DNA of 64,000 bases from Pseudomonas solani (GCF_026072635.1 NZ_AP023081.1:4522501-4586500); one strand, 5' to 3'. Positions 7,267 through 16,216 are shown, counted from the first letter of the stretch. Translations and numbers: made by a program. Notes: generated by a model not told the origin, from the letters alone.

Positions 7267-9252
7267 TCAGAACTCGTAGCGCAGGTTGGTGAAGTACTGG
7301 CGGCCGGCTTCGGCGTAACCGTCGGACAGCTCGTAGTCCTCGTCGCCCAGGTTGCTCACCCCGGCCTCGACGCTCAGTTCACGGGTCAGCGCCAGGCTGG
7401 CCTTGAGGTCGACGCGGGTGAAGCTGGAGACCTTGGCGGTGTCCGAGGACCAGCGCTGGTCGGCGTGCTCGAGCATGGCGATCAGGTGCAGGCGCTCGAT
7501 GGGCGCGAAGTCGGCCCAGAGGTTGAGCTTGTTGCGCGGGGTGTCGGTGAGGCGGGTGGACGAGCTGAGGTTGCGCCGCTCCAGGTAGGTGTAGGCGAAG
7601 CCGGTTTCCAGCTGTTCGCCCAGCGCCTGGCGCAGGCTCAGCTCGACGCCTTCATGGCGCGCCTTGTTGATGTTCTGCATCTGGTCGCGGCCGGGCTGCA
7701 CGTTGCGCACGCGCTGGATCAGGTCCTCGATCTCGCTGCGGAACAGCGCCGCTTCCAGCTGGCCGCCGGCCCAGGGCTGGCCCTGGTAGCCCAGCTCGTA
7801 GTGGGTGGCGTGCTCGGGGGCGAGGCCGGGGTTCTCGATGAAGGTGCCGAAGCGCAGGGAGTAGCGGTCCTTGAGCGTGGGCAGGCGGCTCTTGCGGGCG
7901 ATGCTGGCGTAGAGGCGGTGGTCCGGCGCCGGGTCGAAGTAGAGCGCGCCCTGCCAGTTGTTGGCGTGCTGCTCGTCGGGCTTGGCGTAGACGTCGGCGT
8001 CCAGCGGCTTGAGGCTGTCGCGGCTGGCGCCGAGGGACAGGTGCCAGCGGTCGGCGAGGCGAATGTAGTCCTCCAGGGCGATGGAGGTGAGGCGGTCTTC
8101 CAGGCGCTTGGTGGTGCGCACGCCGTCGTCTTCCTCGTGGCGGTCCTGCTTGAGGGCGTACTGCACCTTGATCTGGTGGCCGTCGAGGCGGTCGCTCTGC
8201 AGCTGGATGGAGCCGCCGCGGCTGTGGTCGTCGTAGTTGCTGCTGCCGGTGCTGGACAGCGACTGCGGGTTGTTGCCGCTGGTGGCCAGGCGCGTGTAGG
8301 TGGCGTTGGTGTAGCCGTCCAGGCCGTTGGCGTAGTGGTCGGCGAAGGCGCGCACGCGCAGGGTCTCGTAGTCGGTCAGGGCGTGGTTGCCGATGAAGTA
8401 GTAGCTCTCCTTGTCCCAGTACGGCCAGCGCCAGTAGCGCTGGGTGGCGGCGGGGTCGGTGCTCGGCGGCTGGCCCTTCTGGCCGTCCTGGCGCACGTAA
8501 CCGAAGGCGTACTCGTCGGTCTCGTTGGGGGTGAGGCCGATCTTCAGCGACTGCTTGCGGTCCTTGAAGTCGGAGTTCTCGCGCTTGTTGCCGTTCTCGC
8601 GGAGGGTCGGCTCGAAGTCGTCGGAGAGGCGGTAGTAGTCGGCCTCGTCCTGGGAGGCGGAGGCCTGCACGTACCAGCTGCCCTGGTTGCTGCCCAGGTT
8701 GACGCCACGGCGCAGCAGGCCGCCGCTGCCGACGCCGAGGCTGACATCGCCCTCGAACTCGCTCACCGGCTTGCGCGTCACCAGATTGATGGCGCCGCCC
8801 AGGGTGTTGGGGCCGTACATCGTCGAGCTCATGCCCTTGGCCACCTGGATCGCCGCGAGGTCGCCGGTGGTGAAGCGGTCGAGGTCGACGTAGCCGTCAT
8901 AGGGCACGTACACGGGGATGCCGTCGATGAAGATCGGCGCCTGGCGCGAGTCGAAGCCGCGCAGGCTGATGGTCCCCTCGTTGCGTGCGTTGGTGGAGGT
9001 GCTGACGCCGCTGAGCAGGCCCAGCGCCTCGGTGACGTTGTGGCGCTCGAAGCGCTGCATGTCGCGGGCGCTGACCGAGGAGGAGACCTGGTCGCCGAAG
9101 CCGTCGCTGCGGTTGGACGGCGCGCGGATCAGCAGCTCGCCGAGGCTGAATACCTGGCTTTCGGTCTGGCCGGCGGCCAGCAGCGGTGGGGCGAAGACGC
9201 CCGGTGTGAGAAGTCCCAGTGCCAGGCAGCGGGAGAGGATCTTGTCGTTCAT
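7267..9252 (-). CDS. TonB-dependent outer-membrane receptor linked to a molybdopterin-fold protein
   Basis: This is a 661-residue receptor. It has a signal peptide (about residues 1-27, ending PPLLAAG), a plug domain (about 45-160: EALGLLSGVSTSTNARNEG, ISLRGFDSRQAPIFIDG, GPNTLGGAINLVT) and a 22-strand barrel ending in aromatic F (YFTNLRYEF). It imports an unknown ligand across the outer membrane using TonB energy. The partner gene follows after 2 bp. Two ModE-like inverted repeats lie upstream at 9260-9283 and 9419-9442, unlike the other receptors here, which have sigma-54 promoters. The ligand could be a molybdenum or tungsten chelate; this is inferred from the operators and the partner only. 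Confidence 0.9.
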   Translation of the reverse strand: MNDKILSRCLALGLLTPGVFAPPLLAAGQTESQVFSLGELLIRAPSNRSDGFGDQVSSSVSARDMQRFERHNVTEALGLLSGVSTSTNARNEGTISLRGFDSRQAPIFIDGIPVYVPYDGYVDLDRFTTGDLAAIQVAKGMSSTMYGPNTLGGAINLVTRKPVSEFEGDVSLGVGSGGLLRRGVNLGSNQGSWYVQASASQDEADYYRLSDDFEPTLRENGNKRENSDFKDRKQSLKIGLTPNETDEYAFGYVRQDGQKGQPPSTDPAATQRYWRWPYWDKESYYFIGNHALTDYETLRVRAFADHYANGLDGYTNATYTRLATSGNNPQSLSSTGSSNYDDHSRGGSIQLQSDRLDGHQIKVQYALKQDRHEEDDGVRTTKRLEDRLTSIALEDYIRLADRWHLSLGASRDSLKPLDADVYAKPDEQHANNWQGALYFDPAPDHRLYASIARKSRLPTLKDRYSLRFGTFIENPGLAPEHATHYELGYQGQPWAGGQLEAALFRSEIEDLIQRVRNVQPGRDQMQNINKARHEGVELSLRQALGEQLETGFAYTYLERRNLSSSTRLTDTPRNKLNLWADFAPIERLHLIAMLEHADQRWSSDTAKVSSFTRVDLKASLALTRELSVEAGVSNLGDEDYELSDGYAEAGRQYFTNLRYEF

Positions 9253-9259
9253 GGATGCT

Positions 9260-9283
9260 CGCTATGTATTTTTGTATATAGCG
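9260..9283. promoter_or_regulatory. ModE-like inverted repeat, proximal
   Basis: CGCTATGTA-TTTTTG-TATATAGCG starts 8 bp upstream of the receptor ATG. Half-sites match as inverted repeats with one mismatch and a 6-bp spacer. It closely follows the molybdate-responsive ModE pattern CGTTATATA-N6-TATATAACG (from memory). At this position it could block transcription or translation initiation. Confidence 0.65.
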
Positions 9284-9418
9284 ATTGCCGTGACTTCTAC
9301 AGGGTCGGTACGACCGGCAAACGCTTGAGCTCGGGGAATGCGACCGGCGTTGGCTGACCGGCCTTGCACCGGGAGGGAAGGCCCGGCGAGCCACAGAGTA
9401 ATCGAGCCGTTTGCGTAG

Positions 9419-9442
9419 CGCTATATATTTTTATGCATAACG
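9419..9442. promoter_or_regulatory. ModE-like inverted repeat, distal
   Basis: CGCTATATA-TTTTTA-TGCATAACG repeats the proximal site's architecture, including the T5 spacer, 159 bp further upstream. These are strikingly AT-rich islands in a GC-rich gap. Confidence 0.6.
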
Positions 9443-9677
9443 GTTTTGGGGGAGAACGGCCCGCGAAAACCGGGCCTTCTGGGGGCTCGCCTGGGTGTCC
9501 GATCGCGAATGAATTCGCTCCTGCGAAGGCCCGGCACGGAGATGACCGTTGTGTAGGGTGGATGGCGCTTTTTTCATCCACCAGGCGGAGTCGGGATCGG
9601 CACAGGCTTATGCCGGGGCCTCGCATTGATGGGTTTCGCGGAGCTCGCGGAACGCCGCCCGACCCATCCTACGGTGA

Positions 9678-10331
9678 TCACCCCAGACTCAAATTCCCCT
9701 GCTTGCAGCACCTCATCAACGCCGCTTCCAGCTTGCGATCCGGCATCGCATGGGCACGCAGGCTGTTGACGGTCTTTTCCACGTAATCCCGGGTGGTGCC
9801 GTAGTGCCCGCAGGCCCCGGCGAAGACCTGGGTGAGCACGTGGTCCGGCAGGGCGCCGGCGTAGCAGGGGAGGTTGCGCCGCAGGACGAAGCCCAGGGCC
9901 TGCACGCGCTGGCCGTCCGCCAGGTGGCAGTTGAGCCAGCGCGGCTCGTAGCCGGCATCGGGCATTTCCCGTTGCCAGAGGGCGAAGAGGTGTTCGTGCA
10001 ACTGCTCGTCCGGCAGGCGATAGGCGAAGCCGGCGCAGGAGCCGCCGCGATCGAGGCCCAGTACCAGGCCGGGGGATTCCGGGGTGCCGCGGTGGATCTG
10101 CGACCAGAGGTAAAGCCCGCGGTGGTAACCGTGGATGCGCGCGCGGCGGGTTTCCACCGTGGGGCATTCGGGGCGCCAGATCAGCGAGCCGTAGGCGAAC
10201 AGCCAGACCGGCCCGCCACGGTGGGCCTTCATCGTCGCTTCGAGGGACGCCAGCAATTCACCGGGGGTCAACCGCACCGGCTGATCCAGCTGGGGCGGGT
10301 AGGGCGGGTGAATATCGTGCTGGACTGACAT
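9678..10331 (-). CDS. ChaC-like gamma-glutamylcyclotransferase
   Basis: This is a 217-residue cytoplasmic enzyme of the ChaC family, which cleaves glutathione to 5-oxoproline and cysteinylglycine. The substrate-binding motif YGSLIWRP is at about residues 46-53, with RARIHGYHRGLYLWS following. The family's acidic catalytic region lies near LPDEQLHEHLFALWQRE. Glutathione turnover releases cysteine, which suits a sulfur-scavenging district, but the gene is separate from its neighbours. Confidence 0.87.
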   Translation of the reverse strand: MSVQHDIHPPYPPQLDQPVRLTPGELLASLEATMKAHRGGPVWLFAYGSLIWRPECPTVETRRARIHGYHRGLYLWSQIHRGTPESPGLVLGLDRGGSCAGFAYRLPDEQLHEHLFALWQREMPDAGYEPRWLNCHLADGQRVQALGFVLRRNLPCYAGALPDHVLTQVFAGACGHYGTTRDYVEKTVNSLRAHAMPDRKLEAALMRCCKQGNLSLG

Positions 10332-10554
10332 GGATGACGCGTATCTCTCGGTGGTGCGCGACGCTGCTGGGGCCGCGCCTTCGTTGTACCAGTTGCGGGG
10401 CCTGCGGAGGAACGGGCAATCGTCGCCTGGGCGTGATTTTTTCGTCGGTAAGGGCCGCTGTTGCTGCCGGGTCAGCTAAACACGCGGTTATCCCCGCTAC
10501 AAAGGAATGAATAGCGATGCCCTGATAACCAGGGTGCATAAGCGAAATGGGCAA

Positions 10555-10602
10555 CTGTTGCTGGGCGAACACTTGATCAGCAGGCTGTCGCTGCAGCGAC
10601 AG
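10555..10602. promoter_or_regulatory. Enhancer-site pair for the Ssu-like operon
   Basis: CTGTTG-N6-GAACAC (10555-10572) and CTGTCG-N6-CGACAG (10585-10602) start 30 bp apart, about three helical turns. They lie roughly 80-130 bp upstream of the predicted start site. They fit the nTGYTG-N6-CARCAn pattern found at every sigma-54 promoter of the sulfur genes here. Confidence 0.55.
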
Positions 10603-10655
10603 TGGAGCGCTCCGGGGCACGTCGCCAAGCCCCGTGGGACGGGCACCGAGCCTGC

Positions 10656-10671
10656 TGGCACGAGTGCTGCA
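10656..10671 (+). promoter_or_regulatory. Sigma-54 promoter of the Ssu-like operon
   Basis: TGGCACGAGTGCTGCA has the invariant GG-N10-GC of -24/-12 promoters. The predicted start is near 10682, about 85 bp before the first ATG. Confidence 0.75.
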
Positions 10672-10767
10672 ATATTCCTTGCAGAAAGCGAAAGCGCAGC
10701 CTGACCTTACTCGAAAGAATAAGCACGGCGCGCCGAGCCCACCCATCCAGCGGCAAGGAGCGACACC

Positions 10768-11778
10768 ATGCACACCTTCACCTCGCGGGCCCGCAAGCCC
10801 GGCAAACTGGCCCGTTTGTTCGGCCTGCTCGGCGCCTCGGCGGTCCTCGCCTTCGGCACCTCCGCCGCCAAGGCGGAAGCCCTGCCCAAGGAGCTGCGCC
10901 TCGACTACGCCTACTACTCGCCCACCAGCCTGGTGCTCAAGCACTTCGGCTGGCTGGAGCAGGAGGTGGGCGCCGGCACCCAGGTCAGCTGGGTGCTCAG
11001 CCAGGGCAGCAACCGCTCGCTGGAATACCTCAACGGCGGCAGCATCGACTTCGCCTCCACCGCCGGCCTCGCCGCCGTGCTGAGCCGCGCCAACGGCAGC
11101 CCGATCAAGACGGTGTACATCGCCAGCCGCCCGGAATGGACCGCGCTCGCGGTGCGCAAGGACTCGCCCATCCAGAGCGTCGCCGACCTCAAGGGCAAGA
11201 AGATCGCCGCCACCAAGGGCACCGACCCCTACCTGTTCACCCTGCGCAGCCTGGAGCAGGCCGGCCTGAGCAAGGACGACGTCGAGCTGGTGCACCTGCA
11301 GCACCCGGATGGCCGCGTGGCCCTGGAGAAGGGCGACGTGGACGCCTGGGCCGGCCTCGACCCGCACCTGGCCGCCAGCCAGGTGCAGGCCGGCTCGCGC
11401 ATCCTCTACCGCAACGTCGCCTTCAACAGCTACGGCGTGCTCAGCGTCACCGAGCGTTTCGCCAAGGAGCACCCGCAGGCCATCGCCACCGTACTCGGTG
11501 CCTATGAGAAAGCCCGCAAGTGGGCCCGGGAGAACCCCGAGGAGCTGGCCCAGCTGCTGGCCAAGGAATCCGGCCTGCCGCTGGAGGTGGCGCGCCTGCA
11601 ACTGTCGCGCACCGACTTCTCCAACGCCCAGCCGGGCCCGGAGCACATCGCCGCACTCAAGGCCGCTGCGCCGATCCTGGTGACCGAGGAGCTGGTGCGC
11701 CGTGGCGTGCAGGTCGAGCAGGTGGTGGACCAGCTGATCGACCCGGCCTTCAGCGCCCAGGCCATCGCCAGGCAGTGA
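10768..11778 (+). CDS. SsuA-like aliphatic sulfonate ABC substrate-binding protein
   Basis: This is a 336-residue periplasmic binding protein with a signal peptide (about residues 1-36, AFGTSAAKA|EAL). The SBP fold shows LRLDYAYYSPTSLVLKH, the sulfonate-family GSIDFASTAGLAAVLSRANG and KDSPIQSVADLKGKKIAATKGTD. It starts an SBP-permease-ATPase operon of SsuACB layout. AAGGAG ends 10 bp before the ATG. A sigma-54 promoter and enhancer pair upstream suggest induction under sulfate limitation. The substrate could be sulfonates, sulfate esters or taurine-like compounds. Confidence 0.88.
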   Translation: MHTFTSRARKPGKLARLFGLLGASAVLAFGTSAAKAEALPKELRLDYAYYSPTSLVLKHFGWLEQEVGAGTQVSWVLSQGSNRSLEYLNGGSIDFASTAGLAAVLSRANGSPIKTVYIASRPEWTALAVRKDSPIQSVADLKGKKIAATKGTDPYLFTLRSLEQAGLSKDDVELVHLQHPDGRVALEKGDVDAWAGLDPHLAASQVQAGSRILYRNVAFNSYGVLSVTERFAKEHPQAIATVLGAYEKARKWARENPEELAQLLAKESGLPLEVARLQLSRTDFSNAQPGPEHIAALKAAAPILVTEELVRRGVQVEQVVDQLIDPAFSAQAIARQ

Positions 11779-11857
11779 TCCGCACGTCCGCCGGGGTGTG
11801 CGCAAGCCGCCCCGGCATTGGCGCCTGCGGGACCACCCCGGCGCCGGGAGCAGAGAC

Positions 11858-12694
11858 ATGAGCAAGAGCAAGACCCTGCCGGCGCCCGCCGTCGGCCCCT
11901 GGAAACCGACCTTCTCCGGCGTCGCGCTGCGGCGCCGCCTCAAGGGCCTGACGATCCCGCTGCTGGCCCTCGCCCTGCTGGAGGTGCTGGTGCGCATCGG
12001 CTGGGTGCCGTCCTACCAGATGCCCGCGCCCAGCGAGATCTTCCTCACCCTGCGCGACCTCGCCACCGGCTCCCTGTGGAGCCACATCGGTGTCAGCCTG
12101 GCGCGGGTGGCGGCGGGCTTCGCCATCGGCGCGGTGCTGGCCCTGGGCGTCGCCGCCTGGGTTGGCCTGAGCCGCGAGGCCGAGGCCTATCTCGAACCTA
12201 CCTTCGCTGCCCTGCGCGCCATTCCCAGCCTGGCCTGGGTGCCCCTGCTGCTGCTCTGGCTGGGCATCGACGAAACCTCCAAGGTGGTGCTGATCGCCAT
12301 CGGCGCCTTCTTCCCGGTCTACCTCAACGGCGTGGCGGCGATCCGCAACATCGACCGCAAGCTGGTGGAGGTGGGGCAGATGTACGGCTTCGGTCCGGCG
12401 CGCCTGGCCTGGCGCATCCTCCTGCCGGCCGCCTTGCCGGGGCTGTTCACCGGCCTGCGCAGCGGCCTCAGCCTGGCCTGGATGTTCCTCGTCGCTGCCG
12501 AGCTGATCGCCGCCACCAAGGGCCTGGGCTACCTGCTCACCGACGGCCGCGAAACCTCGCGACCCGACCTGGTGCTGGCCTCGATCATCGTCCTGGCGTT
12601 GCTGGGCAAGCTCAGCGACGGCCTGCTGGCGGCGCTGGAAACACGGCTGCTGGCCTGGCGTGACGCCTTCGCCGGCCAGGGCGGGGAGGGTTGA
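11858..12694 (+). CDS. SsuC-like sulfonate ABC permease
   Basis: This is a 278-residue inner-membrane permease of the BPD_transp_1 family with about six helices. The coupling loop is VEVGQMYGFGPARLAWRILLP (split between the EAA-type loop and the next helix), and AMRAIPSLAWVPLLLLWLGI-like sequence (ALRAIPSLAWVP) is typical of SsuC/TauC. The ATG at 11858 has GGGAG 7 bp upstream. It lies between the binding protein and ATPase genes. Confidence 0.9.
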   Translation: MSKSKTLPAPAVGPWKPTFSGVALRRRLKGLTIPLLALALLEVLVRIGWVPSYQMPAPSEIFLTLRDLATGSLWSHIGVSLARVAAGFAIGAVLALGVAAWVGLSREAEAYLEPTFAALRAIPSLAWVPLLLLWLGIDETSKVVLIAIGAFFPVYLNGVAAIRNIDRKLVEVGQMYGFGPARLAWRILLPAALPGLFTGLRSGLSLAWMFLVAAELIAATKGLGYLLTDGRETSRPDLVLASIIVLALLGKLSDGLLAALETRLLAWRDAFAGQGGEG

Positions 12695-12696
12695 AC

Positions 12697-13410
12697 ATGA
12701 GTGACGCATTGCTGGATATCCAGGTCGAGCGCAAGCAGTTCGCCGGCCACACCGTGCTGCAGAACGTGCAGTTGAAGCTGCAGGCGCGGGAGGTGGTCAG
12801 CCTGCTCGGCCCCAGTGGCTGCGGCAAGAGCACCCTGCTGCGCATCGTCGCCGGGCTGGAGCGCGACTACGTCGGGCGCACCCTGCGCGGCGAGGGCGAG
12901 GTGGCCTTCGTGTTCCAGGAGCCGAGGCTGATGCCCTGGCTGACGGTGGCGCAGAACATCGGCTTCGCCGACGACCGTGGCTATGACCGCGAGCGCGTGG
13001 CGCGGCTGATCCGCGAAGTCGGCCTGGAGGGCTTTGCCGACGCCTTGCCCAAGCAGCTTTCCGGCGGCATGGCGCAACGCGTGGCCATCGCCCGTGGCCT
13101 CTATTCGCGGCCCCGCGTGCTGCTGCTGGACGAGCCCTTCAGCGCGGTGGACGCCTTCACCCGCATGAAGCTGCAGGACCTGCTGCTGCAACTGGCGGAG
13201 CGCCATGCCATCGCCCTGCTGCTGGTGACCCACGACATCGACGAGGCGCTCTACCTGGGCGACCGCGTGCTGGTGATGGGCGCCCGCCCGGGCAACGTGC
13301 GCCAGGAACTCGCCGTGCCCCTGCCGCGCCCCCGCGACCGGCGTGACCCGGAGCTGGCACGGCTCAAGGCCGAGGCACTGACCGAGCTGCATCTGGCGCA
13401 TGTGATTTGA
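12697..13410 (+). CDS. SsuB-like sulfonate ABC ATPase
   Basis: This is a 237-residue ATPase with Walker A GPSGCGKST, Q-loop FVFQEPRLMPW, signature LSGGMAQRVAIARGL, Walker B VLLLDEPFSAVD and H-loop VTHDIDEAL. SsuB, TauB and NitD ATPases share the FQEPRLMPW segment. The ATG at 12697 follows GGGGAGGG and sits 2 bp after the permease stop; a TTG six bases earlier is less likely. It ends the operon. Confidence 0.9.
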   Translation: MSDALLDIQVERKQFAGHTVLQNVQLKLQAREVVSLLGPSGCGKSTLLRIVAGLERDYVGRTLRGEGEVAFVFQEPRLMPWLTVAQNIGFADDRGYDRERVARLIREVGLEGFADALPKQLSGGMAQRVAIARGLYSRPRVLLLDEPFSAVDAFTRMKLQDLLLQLAERHAIALLLVTHDIDEALYLGDRVLVMGARPGNVRQELAVPLPRPRDRRDPELARLKAEALTELHLAHVI

Positions 13411-13456
13411 GGAGGGGGCCGGGCTTGGCAGCCCTTCGGGCGCAGCGCCGCCACTA

Positions 13457-13872
13457 GCACAGATGATCTGAGGGCGGATGTAGGGTGGATGACGCTCTTT
13501 TCATCCACCAAACGGGCTCACCGGCGGGCATGGGATTTCCATCGCGGGTTTCACCCGCCCTACATCGAGAGCAGGCGGGCGACCACTACGTGGAAACGGG
13601 CTCCGTAATGGTGGATGGGTGAAGCGTCATCCACCCTACGCAGCGGTCATGCCCATCCGCTGGCACATGTGATCTGAGGGTGGATGTAGGGTGGATGACG
13701 CTCTTTTCATCCACCAAACGGGCTCACCGACGGGCATGGGATTTCCATCGCGGGTTTCACCCGCCCTAGGTCGAGAGCAGGCGGGCGACCACTGTGTGGA
13801 AGCGGGCTCCGTAAGGGTGGATGGGTGAGGCGTCATCCACCCGCGGTGGTCATGCCCATCCGCTGGCACGTG
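13457..13872. repeat. Tandem duplication of a ~206-bp repeat-rich unit
   Basis: Two near-identical copies (about 13457-13662 and 13663-13872) begin with GCACA(G/T)(A/G)TGATCTGAGG and contain the same string of intergenic repeats. These are GTAGGGTGGATGACGCTC, the CGGGTTTCACCCGCCCTA hairpin and GTCATCCACCC. The copies differ by scattered substitutions. They fill nearly the whole 465-bp gap between the Ssu-like ATPase and the sfnR-like gene, and no coding region is visible. Confidence 0.85.
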
Positions 13873-13875
13873 CTG

Positions 13876-14999
13876 TCAAACCGTCAACTGCACCACCCGC
13901 TCGCCATCGATGCGGGCGTCGTTGCCGCGGCGGTTGACCACCAGTTCGCCGATGGCGATCAGGCGGCTGCGGGTGACGTTGCGGCTGAGGCCGAGCAGGT
14001 TGGCGGTGTGCACCTGGTTGCAGTGGCAGTGGCGGTAGGCGGCGCGCAGCAGGGCGTCCTCGACCTTATGGTGCAGGTCGCCGCCCTGTTCCTCGAACAG
14101 GCGCTGGAAGGCGTGGAGCATCTGCGCCTCGGCCGAGCCGTCGTGGCCGCGGGGTTCTTCCGGGCGTTCGATGCGCAGGTTGGAGAGGTGCAGGTCGTCG
14201 GCCTGGATCACGCCGTCGCGGCAGATCAGCAGGGTGTGGTGGATGACGTTCTCCAGCTCGCGGATGTTGCCGGGCCAGGAGTAGGTGCGCAGCTTCTGCG
14301 CGGCCTCGGGCTCAGCTCGCTCTGGCCGTAGCCGAGGCGGCGGCTGTATTCGCCGATGAAGTGCCGGGTCAGCGGCAGGATGTCGCCGGGGCGCTCGCGC
14401 AACGGCGAGAGCTCCAGGCTGACGACGTTGAGGCGGTAGTAGAGGTCCTCGCGGAAGTGCCCGGCGTTAATCGCCTTTTCCAGTTGCACGTTGGTGGCGG
14501 CGAGCACACGCACGTCGATAGGGATGCTGCTGCGCGAGCCCAGGCGCACCACCTCGCGCTCCTGCAGCACCCGCAGCAGTTTCACCTGGATGGGCATGGG
14601 CAGGTCGCCGATCTCGTCGAGGAACAATGTTCCGCCGTTGGCCGCTTCGAACCAGCCGGCCTTGGCCGCCAGGGCGCCGGTGAAGGCGCCTTTCTCGTGG
14701 CCGAACAGCTCGGCCTCCACCAGCGACTCGGAAAAGGCGCCGCAGTTGACCGCCACGAAGGGGCCGTCGCGGCGCGCGCTGAGGTTGTGGATGTGGCGGG
14801 CCACCAGTTCCTTGCCGGTGCCGGTCTCGCCGATCACCAGCACGCTGGCCTCGCTCGGCGCCACCTGCTGCAGGTGTTCGAGCAGGGCCTGGGATTTCGG
14901 GTCCTCGAACACCTGGGCGGTGGCACGCACCGAGGTGGCCAGGGCCGGGGAAGGGGGCAGGGTGAGCAGGCCGGAGCCGTTCGGACGGGGTGCTTTCAT
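13876..14999 (-). pseudogene. sfnR: SfnR-like sigma-54 enhancer-binding protein, frameshifted
   Basis: This is a regulator with no receiver domain: about 25 residues, then an AAA+ domain with Walker A GETGTGKE, the sigma-54-contacting loop GAFTGA and Walker B GGTLFLDEIGDL. It ends in a Fis-type helix-turn-helix (HTANLLGLSRNVTRSRL). Reading is continuous from 14999 to about 14312, then shifts: after GYGQSELSP the homologous EAAQKLR...IRELENVIHHTLL continues in another frame. One base is missing near 14308-14311, in a GGG/CCC run. The span is 1124 nt, one short of a full 375-codon gene. Its ATG overlaps the msuC stop (ATGA). In pseudomonads SfnR activates sulfone and methanesulfonate use genes. 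It could be truly broken or a base-call error. Confidence 0.85.
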
Positions 15000-16180
15000 G
15001 AGTAGAAGGTCGGCTGTGGCAGGTTCTGGTTCAGGGCCCAGTCGCCCAGCTCGCGGACCTTGTAGTCCACCGGGTCGTGCAGGGTCTGGGTGCGCAGGTT
15101 GCGCCAGTAGCGGTCCAGGCGCAGGGCGGCGTGGGTGGAGCGGGCGCCGGTGACCTCGAACATGCGGTTGCACAGTTCCAGGCCGTTGCGGGTGGTGGCG
15201 ACCTTGGCGGTGGCGATGGCCAGGGCCAGCTCGCCGCGCTGCGCCTCACCCAGGGCGGTGCCCTGGTTCCAGGCGGCGTCCAGCAACTGGTTGGCGCGCT
15301 GGATCAGCGCGCGGGCGCTTTCCAGGCCCACCCAGAAGTCGCCGTAGCGGGCCAGCACGTAGGGGTCTTCGCCTGCGCTTTCGACACCGGAGCGGAACCA
15401 GGGGCGGGCTTCGCGCAGGGTGTAGGCGCGGGCTTCCTCGAAGGCGCCTTCGGCGATGCCGAGGAAGATGTTGCTGAAGATCAGCTGGGCGATCAGCGGG
15501 CGCAGGCAGGCGAAGGGCGTGCTCAGCGGGCCGGGTTCCAGCAGCAGTTCGTTCTCCTCCACCCGCACCCGTTCGAAGGTGGCGCTGCCGCTGTCGGTCT
15601 GGCGCTGGCCCATGTTGTCCCAGTCCTCGGCCAGGCTGATGCCGCTGCGGGCGGTGGGGATGGCGGCGATCAGCAGCTTGCCGCTTTCTTCGTCGAGGCC
15701 GGAGGCGATCAGCATCTGCGAATCCAGGGCGCCGGAGCAGAAGCTCTTCTTGCCGGAGAACTCGCGGTAGCCGTTGAAGCGACGCACCGTGGTGCGGGTG
15801 TCCAGCGGGTTGAGGGCGTTGCCCCAGAACCAGCGGTTGCGCGCGGTGAGTTCGAACCAGGGCTGCCACTGCTCGGGGCGCGAGAACAGGCGCACGGTGG
15901 CCAGCATCAGGTGCTGGAAGGCGAAGACGTGGGCGATGGAGCTGTCGACGCGGGCGAACTCGCGGACCACGGCGAGGGTGGTCTGCCAGTCGGCGCCGAG
16001 GCCGCCGTATTCGCCGGGGATCACCAGCGACAGCAGGCCGCTCTGGCGGATGGCGTCGCGCTCGGCCTTGGGGGTGCCGCCCTGGGCGTCGCGTTCGGCG
16101 GCGCTGACGGCGAAGCCTGTGGCCAGCTCGCGGGCGATCTGCAGCGGCGTGGGGGTGGCGAGATGCTGAGGGGCATTCAC
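14996..16180 (-). CDS. msuC: MsuC, FMNH2-dependent methanesulfinate monooxygenase (acyl-CoA dehydrogenase fold)
   Basis: This is a 394-residue protein of the acyl-CoA dehydrogenase/DszC flavin monooxygenase group. It shows LLSLVIPGEYGGLGADW, SGKKSFCSGALDSQ and LDRYWRNLRTQTLHDPVDYK, the last typical of DszC/SfnB relatives rather than true dehydrogenases. MsuC converts methanesulfinate to methanesulfonate, upstream of MsuD. A GTG start at 16180 is preferred because AGAGGA lies about 9 bp before it. Its stop overlaps the regulator's ATG. A hairpin at 16217-16238 separates it from msuD and may tune expression. Confidence 0.85.
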   Translation of the reverse strand: MNAPQHLATPTPLQIARELATGFAVSAAERDAQGGTPKAERDAIRQSGLLSLVIPGEYGGLGADWQTTLAVVREFARVDSSIAHVFAFQHLMLATVRLFSRPEQWQPWFELTARNRWFWGNALNPLDTRTTVRRFNGYREFSGKKSFCSGALDSQMLIASGLDEESGKLLIAAIPTARSGISLAEDWDNMGQRQTDSGSATFERVRVEENELLLEPGPLSTPFACLRPLIAQLIFSNIFLGIAEGAFEEARAYTLREARPWFRSGVESAGEDPYVLARYGDFWVGLESARALIQRANQLLDAAWNQGTALGEAQRGELALAIATAKVATTRNGLELCNRMFEVTGARSTHAALRLDRYWRNLRTQTLHDPVDYKVRELGDWALNQNLPQPTFYS

Positions 16181-16216
16181 GCTCGGGTCCTCTTCTGATG
16201 GGGGCGTGTCGGGTGC

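Larger units (their letters stand above)
9253..9677. other. Gene-free gap upstream of the ModE-site receptor
   Basis: This 425-bp gap contains the two ModE-like sites and copies of the intergenic repeats: CGCGAATGAATTCGCTCC near 9504, GTAGGGTGGATGGCGC near 9552 and the AACGCCGCCCGACCCATCCT type near 9650. No coding region is evident. Confidence 0.7.
10332..10767. other. Gene-free regulatory gap upstream of the Ssu-like operon
   Basis: This gap contains the two enhancer candidates and the sigma-54 promoter listed separately. The rest shows no coding signal. Confidence 0.65.

Noticed and set aside
7465..9357. A 630-codon open frame antisense to the TonB receptor at 7267-9252
   Set aside because: It is low-complexity (Val, Ala, Gly-rich), overlaps a clear receptor on the other strand and reflects high GC at third positions.
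13457..13872. Possible CRISPR-like array
   Set aside because: Only two long copies with no short spacers between identical repeats.
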